Source of the DNA: Ruminococcus sp. UBA1409
GTDB taxonomy: Bacteria > Bacillota > Clostridia > Oscillospirales > Ruminococcaceae
Direction of reading: 5' to 3'
Assembly: GCA_002305045.1 (NCBI GenBank)
Contig: DBPX01000003.1
Location: 1-23,504 of the forward strand
Length of the DNA: 23,504 bases
In this document: one piece after another, positions 1 through 5,319 of the stretch
Position numbering within the stretch: position 1 is the first letter of the stretch
How the letters are laid out: every line of letters begins with the position of its first letter
Made by a program: the position numbers and the translations under genes
The notes under the pieces: model-generated
The model's input: the letters and a program-made list of their open reading frames with translations, nothing else
Told to the model about the DNA's origin: nothing
Database searches by the model: none

Positions 1-2
1 GT

Positions 3-335
3 CAAAGGGTTTTTCAAAACCATACGCAACCAATACCTTGTGAACAATATGATGAAGTATGTGGTCAATCACAGCTGTTCCGAAAGTTTGCATCGTTATC
101 TTATCAATGGGATGTTGATAAGATTGATCAAACGCGATATGGATGGTTGGCTTCGGTGGAAAACGAACAACTACTGTTGAGATTGAAGAAGCTGTCGAAG
201 AAAGATTTGGAGCTATTGACATTACTTTTTGTGGATGGTTATCGTCAAATTGATGTAGCACGTCTTTGGCATTGTTCCAGAAGTGCTGTTGCACAAAGAT
301 TTAAAAAAATAAAAAAATTTTTGAATAACACTTAA
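3..335 (+). CDS. Sigma-70 region-4-like HTH regulator of mobile element, 5' partial
   Basis: The reading frame is open from the left window edge to the TAA at 333-335 and contains no ATG. A TTG at 147 is possible, but in-frame sequence continues upstream, so the true start probably lies outside the window. The C-terminal 50 residues look like sigma-70 region 4: a helical stretch (LLLRLKKLSKKDLELLTLLF) followed by a helix-turn-helix (DVARLWHCSRSAVAQRFKKI). Small sigma-like proteins of this kind are common in Tn916-type and other Firmicutes conjugative elements, where they sit just before the excision and integration genes, as here. The region is A+T-richer than the chromosomal genes further right. 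The role is inferred to be transcriptional control of the element. The domain call is fairly sure; the exact function is not. Confidence 0.7.
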   Translation, partial: QRVFQNHTQPIPCEQYDEVCGQSQLFRKFASLSYQWDVDKIDQTRYGWLASVENEQLLLRLKKLSKKDLELLTLLFVDGYRQIDVARLWHCSRSAVAQRFKKIKKFLNNT

Positions 336-420
336 CAAATGAAGCGTATCAGTGCCTACCCATTGAGGGAAGAACATTCTCCCAATGTGGAGCTTGACAA
401 TTTCATAGACGGCATTTCCG

Positions 421-437
421 GTACATAACCTATGTAC
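421..437. repeat. Perfect inverted repeat GTACATA-ACC-TATGTAC
   Basis: Two perfect 7-bp arms are separated by 3 bases, about 90 bp downstream of the sigma-like gene. The size and symmetry suit a dimeric DNA-binding protein. No protein is assigned. Confidence 0.6.
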
Positions 438-728
438 GAGCGAATCAGGCACGCCGCGAAGATGGACAGCCCCAGGAGGTGATGAATAGGACTGTTCCGA
501 GCGATCCACGTCAGCCTGATACCCGAAAGTGGCATTTCAGGGCGCGATGACTGCATAGGGGTTAAAGATACTTCCTCACGGCCTCCTAAAGACTTGGGGG
601 GAACTCTGCGGCGCACGAGTAAAACGACGCTGTGGAGTTATGACAGCCGCGCCAGCGGAGACCGGAATGTCCCCATCGCCAGGGGTGCGTGGCAAATGTG
701 GCGAGTAAATTTTTCAAAGTCAGATACC

Positions 729-758
729 ATGCGCTGGCAGCTTCGGTTGCCAGCGCAT
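729..758 (+). other. UUCG-capped hairpin upstream of the excisionase gene
   Basis: A 13-bp stem (one G-U pair) starts ATGCGCTGG and closes on the very stable C(UUCG)G tetraloop. It lies 53 bases before the xis ATG. No T-run follows, so it is not a classical terminator. It probably acts in RNA, for example in a leader that controls or protects the xis-int message. Confidence 0.6.
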
Positions 759-811
759 TCATGTGATTTTGAAAGCCACAACCACATCTTTGACAGAAAG
801 GGGGACCACCT

Positions 812-1042
812 ATGGAAAAATTGATTTCGCGGAAAGAGGCTGCCAAATTACTGGGGATTAGCATTGCCACTTTGGATGCAGCTCGAAACAGTGGGCTAAT
901 TTCCTATGTTCAGTATGTGCAAAATGGTTGCGTGTACTTTACAGATGCTGGCCTTCAGGAGTATATCGCAAAATGCACCCATCGTGCAAAGCCAGTGGAA
1001 AAAAGCGCTACATACCGCAAGCTGCGAAGTGTCCGAGCTTGA
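812..1042 (+). CDS. Excisionase-like small HTH protein
   Basis: This is a 76-aa protein starting at ATG 812 after a good ribosome site (AAGGGGG at about 796-802). Residues 5-45 resemble the helix-turn-helix of excisionase/MerR-like HTH_17 proteins: SRKEAAKLLGISIATLDAAR, then a wing with VYFTDAGLQEYI. The C-terminus is short and basic (Arg/Lys-rich, TYRKLRSVRA). It sits 84 bp upstream of the first integrase on the same strand, the usual order for xis and int. Excisionases bind and bend attachment-site DNA and bias the integrase toward excision. The role is inferred from fold and position; a small transcription factor for the integrase operon is the main alternative. Confidence 0.75.
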   Translation: MEKLISRKEAAKLLGISIATLDAARNSGLISYVQYVQNGCVYFTDAGLQEYIAKCTHRAKPVEKSATYRKLRSVRA

Positions 1043-1126
1043 GCTGTTCCGTATCCTTGCTGGAACCTAATATGTCTGATAAAACAAAGGTACAGCGCTG
1101 GACATTATTCTTAGGAGGTGACGGAA

Positions 1127-2338
1127 TTGGCAAAAAGAAAAAGGGCAATTCCTCAATATGGTACGGTCGTGCTTAACGGCATTGAATATTATAGAACCAG
1201 AGTCGAAGATTCGGATGGAAACAGAGTGGCGCTTTATGCAAAGACGCCCGAAAAGCTTTATGACAAGGAACTGGAGGCGTTAGAGCAGATTGACAGTACT
1301 ACGTTTCGTCGAAGATCGCCTACGGTTGCTGAGTACTGTGAGAAGTGGCTGCTGATGCAGTCCGTCCATGTTCGGGCCACCACCTTGACAGATTATACCT
1401 CTAAGGTGCGGCGGCACATTATTGGAGGGCTGGGAGACAAGAGAATGGCTGATGTATCCCTGGATGACATCCAACTTGCCCTCGTACCTGTTTCCAAGAA
1501 GTCGGCTTCGGTTTATAAGTCTGTGGTGATTCTCTGCAAGTCCATTTTCCGGGCGGCCAAGGAGAGCCATGTGATTGACGAGGACCCGACCATATACCTG
1601 GATGCAAAGGGAGGAGTTCCCCAGGAAGAAAGACAGGCATTGACGGATGAACAGGTTGAGCGGCTTTTGGACACGATCCGGGATTTGCCGCCCTATGTAT
1701 TTGTGATGATCGGTTTATATGCCGGTCTGCGCCGGGAAGAAATCCTGGCGCTGCAATGGGATTCTGTGTATCTGGATGCAGAGGCTCCGTACTTAACGGT
1801 ACGGCGGGCATGGCACACAGAACATAACAGGCCGGTCATTCTTACCGAGCTAAAGACCAAAGCGGCACAAAGAAACATTCCTCTCCCGGTCTGTCTGGTT
1901 GAATGTCTGAAAGATGCAAAGAAAAAATCCACTTCGGATTATGTGATTGCCAATCGGGACGGTGATCCGCTATCCTATACACAGTTTAAGCGGCTGTGGC
2001 AGTATATTGTGACGCGGACTGCAAAGCCGAGAATGGCCAGAAAACTTGTGGACGGAAAGTATGTAAAATATATGCTTTACCCGAAACTTGGAGAAAAAGC
2101 CAGGAATAACGGCCATGTGGTATATAGCCTGGATTTTGAAGTGACACCGCATCAGCTGCGGCACACCTACATCACCAATCTGATTCATTCTTCGGTGGAC
2201 CCCAAAACGGTACAATATTTGGCGGGCCATGAAAGCAGCAAAATCACGATGGACATTTACGCAAAGGTCAAATACAACAGGCCGGATGATCTTGTCAAAG
2301 CAATGGGCTGTGCCTTTGACTTATGGGACGCTGTGTAA
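1127..2338 (+). CDS. Tyrosine integrase, first of a tandem pair
   Basis: This is a 403-aa site-specific recombinase of the phage/Tn916 integrase family. The start is TTG 1127, with AGGAGG at 1113-1118 eight bases upstream. An in-frame GTG at 1118 overlaps that ribosome site and is unlikely; the resulting MAKRKR N-terminus also matches the start of the second integrase. Residues 1-60 are an arm-binding-like N-terminal region (IPQYGTV, YYRTR). About 64-160 is the SAM-like core-binding domain (PTVAEYCEKWLLMQS). About 170-403 is the catalytic domain. Visible catalytic residues are R202 (AGLRREE), K243/K245 (LKTKA), H342 and R345 (PHQLRHTYIT), H368 (LAGHES) and nucleophile Y378 (MDIYAKV). All are present, so it should be active. 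A strong terminator follows at 2364-2399, separating its transcript from the second integrase. Confidence 0.93.
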   Translation: MAKRKRAIPQYGTVVLNGIEYYRTRVEDSDGNRVALYAKTPEKLYDKELEALEQIDSTTFRRRSPTVAEYCEKWLLMQSVHVRATTLTDYTSKVRRHIIGGLGDKRMADVSLDDIQLALVPVSKKSASVYKSVVILCKSIFRAAKESHVIDEDPTIYLDAKGGVPQEERQALTDEQVERLLDTIRDLPPYVFVMIGLYAGLRREEILALQWDSVYLDAEAPYLTVRRAWHTEHNRPVILTELKTKAAQRNIPLPVCLVECLKDAKKKSTSDYVIANRDGDPLSYTQFKRLWQYIVTRTAKPRMARKLVDGKYVKYMLYPKLGEKARNNGHVVYSLDFEVTPHQLRHTYITNLIHSSVDPKTVQYLAGHESSKITMDIYAKVKYNRPDDLVKAMGCAFDLWDAV

Positions 2339-2363
2339 GTTCCGAACAATTCAGAAAATGAAG

Positions 2364-2399
2364 TAAGAGCGAGACAAGGATGTCTCGCTCTTAGTTTTT
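2364..2399 (+). terminator. Rho-independent terminator after the first integrase
   Basis: A perfect 13-bp stem (TAAGAGCGAGACA / TGTCTCGCTCTTA) with a 4-base loop AGGA is followed by GTTTTT. It lies 25 bp after the first integrase stop. Confidence 0.93.
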
Positions 2400-2483
2400 C
2401 CTTGGCCGTATCTTTGATTCAATTTGAAATCTCTGATAAAAAGGAGGTGTAGATACATCACCACGCGAGAAAGGAAATTAATT

Positions 2484-3695
2484 ATGGCAAAGAAGAAAAA
2501 AAACATACCTCAATATGGAACCGTCACACGAAAGGGTGTCCTGTATTACAGAACCCGGATTCTGGACGCAGACGGCAAGCAGGTGAGCTTGTATGGGACT
2601 ACCTGCGAGGAACTGTACGATAAAGAGCAGGAGGCGAGACGCCAGGTAGCGGAGATCATCTTCCACCGGGAGCATCCTACTGTGGCCGAGTATTGTGAGA
2701 AGTGGCTGTTGATGCAATCCGCAAAAGTGTCGCCGGCTACACTGAAGGGCTACGCCTCCAATATGAAGAACTACATTATCAAGCCTTTGGGAGATATGTA
2801 TATGGAGGAAGTAACAGCGGATGATATTCGTCTGGCGCTGATCCCATTGTCCAATAAGTCCGAGAGCCTGCACAATACGGTGAATATGCTCCTCAAGTGC
2901 ATTTTTTACTCGGCAGAGCGGAGCCAGTTGCTGGAATACAATCCGTGTGAGGGGATTTCGGCAAAAGGAGGGAAACCGACCCAAAAGAAAGATTCGCTGA
3001 CAGACCAGCAGGTGGAAGTGCTGCTGGAAACCGTCAAAGGACTTCCGCCGTATCTGTTTACCATGATCGGCTTATATGCCGGTCTGCGCCGAGAAGAAGC
3101 TCTCGCCTTGCAATGGGATTGTGTGTTCCTCGATGCACCCACTCCATATATCTCTGTGCGGCGCGCATGGCGATCAGAGCATAACAGACCGGTTATCTCT
3201 ACAACGCTTAAGACGAAAGCAGCAAGAAGGGATATTCCCATTCCCAAATGCCTTGTGAATTGTCTGCGGGAAGCCAAGGCTGCCTCCAAATCGGAATATG
3301 TGATTGCCGATAGTGAGGGACAGCCCTTGTCATATTCGCAGTTCAAACGTGTCTGGCAGTACATCGTTGTTCGGTCTACCAAGGAGCGTACCTATTATAA
3401 GTATGTGAACGGACAGAGCATCAAGTACACTGTTCAGCCGAGTCTGGGAGGACATCAGAAAAACAATCCCAACATTGTGTATAGCCTGGACTTCGATGTG
3501 ACACCGCACCTGCTGCGGCATACCTACATCACCAATCTTCTGTATGCAGGTGTTGACCCCAAGACGGTCCAGTACCTTGCCGGACATGAGAACAGCAAGA
3601 CAACTATGGACATCTATGCAAGAGTAAAGTATAATAAACCAGAACAGCTATTCGATGTAGTAAATTCTGCATTTCATCAAGCTGTCCCCTCGTAA
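2484..3695 (+). CDS. Tyrosine integrase, second of a tandem pair
   Basis: This is a 403-aa tyrosine recombinase, exactly as long as its upstream neighbour and alignable to it without gaps, at about 58% identity by hand count. The ATG at 2484 follows AAAGGA and gives MAKKKK, matching the neighbour's N-terminus. A TTG at 2424 would add 20 unmatched residues and is rejected. The catalytic set sits at the same positions: R202, K243/K245, H342, R345, H368, Y378. Conservation is strongest in the catalytic domain and around YCEKWLLMQS (70-79). It is weakest at 80-170 (core-binding domain) and 300-335, which suggests different DNA specificity. A strong AAAGGAGGTG at 2440-2449, like the first integrase's ribosome site, lies 35 bp upstream without a good start codon. 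It is the last element gene before the rpsI remnant, the usual place for the integrase of an element with an attachment site at a gene's 3' end. Confidence 0.93.
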   Translation: MAKKKKNIPQYGTVTRKGVLYYRTRILDADGKQVSLYGTTCEELYDKEQEARRQVAEIIFHREHPTVAEYCEKWLLMQSAKVSPATLKGYASNMKNYIIKPLGDMYMEEVTADDIRLALIPLSNKSESLHNTVNMLLKCIFYSAERSQLLEYNPCEGISAKGGKPTQKKDSLTDQQVEVLLETVKGLPPYLFTMIGLYAGLRREEALALQWDCVFLDAPTPYISVRRAWRSEHNRPVISTTLKTKAARRDIPIPKCLVNCLREAKAASKSEYVIADSEGQPLSYSQFKRVWQYIVVRSTKERTYYKYVNGQSIKYTVQPSLGGHQKNNPNIVYSLDFDVTPHLLRHTYITNLLYAGVDPKTVQYLAGHENSKTTMDIYARVKYNKPEQLFDVVNSAFHQAVPS

Positions 3696-3790
3696 AAGTG
3701 GCCTGTTTTTTGGTTAAGGAATAGGACAACCGAGGGGCCGAGGCTCAAAAAAGCCCGGAATATCAAGGAAAATCATCGCTCAGACGATTG
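3696..3790. other. Right end of the integrated element
   Basis: About 95 bases of non-coding DNA lie between the second integrase and the first base matching an S9 gene (3791). This is where integrase arm-binding sites and the right att arm would be expected. No clear repeat was found. The exact crossover point cannot be placed without the left junction, which is outside the window. Confidence 0.5.
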
Positions 3791-3841
3791 AAGTACGGCC
3801 TCAAGGCGGCAAGAAGAGCTCCTCAGTTCTCGAAGAGATAA
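3791..3841 (+). pseudogene. rpsI: 3' end of rpsI (ribosomal protein S9), attR of the element
   Basis: One plus-strand frame encodes KYGLKAARRAPQFSKR followed by TAA. This is the conserved C-terminus of bacterial ribosomal protein S9, whose SKR tail reaches into the ribosomal P site. Upstream of codon AAG 3791 the similarity stops and no S9 body is present. Only the last 16 codons remain, followed by a terminator 36 bp on. The simplest reading is that the element recombined into the 3' end of rpsI and displaced this tail, while an equivalent tail carried by the element should restore rpsI at the left junction. Integration of conjugative elements at the rpsI 3' end is known in streptococci. The peptide match is strong; exact core limits are inferred. 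Confidence 0.85.
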
Positions 3842-3876
3842 GCTTCATACCCTACAGGGACTTTATAAAATCACAT

Positions 3877-3912
3877 CCCCCGAAGCGGAATTATCCGTCT
3901 CGGGGGATTTTT
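3877..3912 (+). terminator. Rho-independent terminator, probably of the original rpsI operon
   Basis: CCCCCGA pairs with TCGGGGG, with an inner CGGA/TCCG stem, and is followed by ATTTTTA. It lies 36 bp after the rpsI stop and points away from it. After insertion it would terminate element transcripts leaving the second integrase. Confidence 0.85.
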
Positions 3913-3926
3913 ATGCTTTATACTAT

Positions 3927-3964
3927 AAAAAAGACGCCAAGCCCGTCCTGACCGGGTGCCTGGC
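3927..3964 (-). terminator. Rho-independent terminator of ung
   Basis: On the minus strand an imperfect hairpin (GCCA/TGGC outer arms, CCCG/CGGG inner arms) begins just after the ung stop and is followed by CTTTTTT. Confidence 0.8.
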
Positions 3965-3965
3965 T

Positions 3966-4631
3966 CTAAACACGCCAGTCTATCGGCTGGACGCCGTTTT
4001 CCTCAAGGAAGCTGTTTGCCCGTGAAAAGGGTCTTGAGCCGAAGAAGCCGTAGTAGGCGGAGAGCGGACTCGGGTGGGCGGACTCTATCACAAGGTGCCT
4101 GCCGGTGGTGATAAGGGACTTCTTGCTCCTTGCCTCCCTGCCCCAGAGGATAAAGACGACAGGCTCCTTCTTCTCGTTCACACAGCTAATGATTCTGTCG
4201 GTGAGCTGCTCCCAGCCCATTCTGCGGTGTGAGTTGGCCTCTCCCCTTCTTACGGTGAGGACGGTGTTCAAAAGAAGGACTCCCTGTCTTGCCCAGCAGC
4301 TAAGGTCCCCGCTTTTGGAGGGAGGAAGCCCTAGGTCGCTCTCGAGCTCCTTGTATATGTTCACAAGCGAGGGAGGGAGCCTTGTCGAGTCTCCTACAGA
4401 AAAGCACAGCCCCATCGCCTGACCCGGCTCGTGGTACGGGTCCTGACCGAGTATCACCGCCCTGACCTTAGACAGCGGGGTCAGCTTCAGGGCGTTAAAT
4501 ATGCTGTACATATCCGGGTAGACGGTCTTGGTGGCATACTCACGCTTCAAAAAATCCCTGAGCTTTAAATAGTAGTCCTTTTTAAACTCGTCCGCCAGGA
4601 CAGCGTCCCAATCGTTGCCTATTCTTACCAT
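3966..4631 (-). CDS. ung: Uracil-DNA glycosylase, family 1
   Basis: This is a 221-aa enzyme that removes uracil from DNA, produced by cytosine deamination or dUTP incorporation, as the first step of base-excision repair. The family-1 motifs are intact: the water-activating loop GQDPYH (62-67, catalytic D64), the uracil pocket and proline loop region (LPPSLVNIYKE, 85-96), NTVLTV (122-127), and the leucine loop HPSPLSAYYGFFG (186-198, H186). The length is typical. The ATG at 4631 overlaps the stop of a 35-codon membrane ORF (ATGGTAA arrangement), and no ribosome site is visible upstream. Translation probably depends on coupling to that ORF. A terminator follows directly, so this is the last gene of its transcript. 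The rpsI neighbour is convergent. Confidence 0.96.
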   Translation of the reverse strand: MVRIGNDWDAVLADEFKKDYYLKLRDFLKREYATKTVYPDMYSIFNALKLTPLSKVRAVILGQDPYHEPGQAMGLCFSVGDSTRLPPSLVNIYKELESDLGLPPSKSGDLSCWARQGVLLLNTVLTVRRGEANSHRRMGWEQLTDRIISCVNEKKEPVVFILWGREARSKKSLITTGRHLVIESAHPSPLSAYYGFFGSRPFSRANSFLEENGVQPIDWRV

Positions 4632-4732
4632 CTGTAGACAAATATGTTATAGAGCGGAGCGGCGATGATGAAAAGCAGCATCAGCGCCACAAGGCATAAA
4701 ACTATTATTCTCTTTACCGAAGTTTTTTTCAT
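4625..4732 (-). CDS. 35-aa single-pass membrane protein, coupled to ung
   Basis: This small ORF starts at ATG 4732, with a GAGAGG-type ribosome site about 8 bases upstream, and ends at TAA 4625-4627 inside the ung start, overlapping it by 7 bases. The protein opens with a basic head (MKKTSVKR) and one long hydrophobic helix (IIVLCLVALMLLFIIAAPLY, residues 9-28), then a short aromatic tail (FVYRW). This suits a single-pass inner-membrane microprotein with the N-terminus inside. I recognise no family. It might be a real small protein or mainly a translational-coupling leader for ung. The clean positive-hydrophobic layout and the ribosome site favour a real product. Confidence 0.6.
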   Translation of the reverse strand: MKKTSVKRIIVLCLVALMLLFIIAAPLYNIFVYRW

Positions 4733-4779
4733 CGAAAAGCCCTCTCTAAGCTGTTAATAATCTCCCCCGGGGAGGCTGA

Positions 4780-4812
4780 TTGCTGTAGGAAAAGCCGCCC
4801 TACGGCTGACCG
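4780..4812 (-). terminator. Probable terminator of secG
   Basis: On the minus strand GCCGCC pairs with GGCGGC around an inner CGG/CCG stem, followed by a short TTTT. It lies 62 bp after the secG stop and separates secG from the small ORF and ung. The T-tract is short, so read-through is possible. Confidence 0.6.
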
Positions 4813-4874
4813 AGAGGCGGCTCCTATAAGCTTTAATACTCTGCCAAAAGGCGTAGCGCCGACAAATCGGCAAA

Positions 4875-5126
4875 TCAGCCGAAGAACCTAGCCACCACCG
4901 TGCAGACAAGGGCAACTACAAAGAACACGATAACGCATATCTTTGTGAGCCTATCGAGCTTTGCCTCACGGGTGTTGCGGCCGTTTTTGCCGTAGAAGGA
5001 GCTTGTCGAGCCGCCTATCGCCGAGCTAAGACCTGTGTTGTTGGTATCGGTCAGCAAAACGACGAGGATTATAACAACGCTCGCAACCGCCAGAATTATT
5101 CCGCAGATGATGTTTACTGCTGTCAT
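4875..5126 (-). CDS. secG: Preprotein translocase subunit SecG
   Basis: This 83-aa protein has the SecG layout. A first membrane helix spans residues 5-25 (IICGIILAVASVVIILVVLL). A Gly/Ser-rich cytoplasmic loop follows (GLSSAIGGSTSSFYGKNGRN), with the family-typical sequence around residues 32-50. A second helix spans 63-81. SecG is the non-essential small subunit of the SecYEG channel that helps SecA-driven protein export across the cytoplasmic membrane. The start at ATG 5126 follows AAAGGAT. A strong extended -10 promoter at 5245-5273 precedes it, with a leader of about 110 bases. It stands alone between glgP (upstream on the same strand) and the ung pair. Confidence 0.9.
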   Translation of the reverse strand: MTAVNIICGIILAVASVVIILVVLLTDTNNTGLSSAIGGSTSSFYGKNGRNTREAKLDRLTKICVIVFFVVALVCTVVARFFG

Positions 5127-5244
5127 TTTATATAACTATCCTTTCCTTTGCAGACCCGCTTGCTCATATGGCCTGCGTTTTTAGCCCTGCGACCGGCAGC
5201 CCTCCAGAAAGGAGAAAAGCCACGGTCCGGCATGAATCCAGATG

Positions 5245-5273
5245 ATTATATCACAGTCCAGGCAAAAAAGCAA
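5245..5273 (-). promoter_or_regulatory. Promoter of secG, extended -10
   Basis: On the minus strand TTGCTT (5273-5268) is followed by a 17-bp spacer and TATAAT (5250-5245), preceded by TG one base upstream (extended -10). It predicts a start near 5238 and a leader of about 110 bases before secG. Confidence 0.75.
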
Positions 5274-5319
5274 GAGAATTTAAAGATTTTTTATCCCAAG
5301 TCTGCGGATTTTGAGCAAA

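Larger units (their letters stand above)
336..811. other. Non-coding spacer between the regulator and the excisionase gene
   Basis: This is about 475 bases with no convincing gene. It contains a hairpin-like inverted repeat at 361-387, a perfect 7+3+7 inverted repeat at 421-437, and a UUCG-capped 13-bp hairpin at 729-758. A 22-codon ORF at 482-550 has AGGAGG only 2 bases before its ATG, which is too close to be convincing. A long structured spacer just before xis/int may hold promoters, integrase or excisionase arm-binding sites, or a regulatory RNA; none can be proved by eye. Confidence 0.5.

Noticed and set aside
395..430. TTGACA with a downstream TACATA as a promoter
   Set aside because: The spacing is about 22 bp, too long for a sigma-70 promoter.
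482..550. 22-codon ORF after AGGAGGTG in the element spacer
   Set aside because: The ribosome site is only 2 bases from the ATG; the peptide is short and has no visible family.
2339..2483. Second attachment site between the two integrases (element accretion)
   Set aside because: No sequence resembling the rpsI tail is present; only a terminator and the leader of the second integrase.
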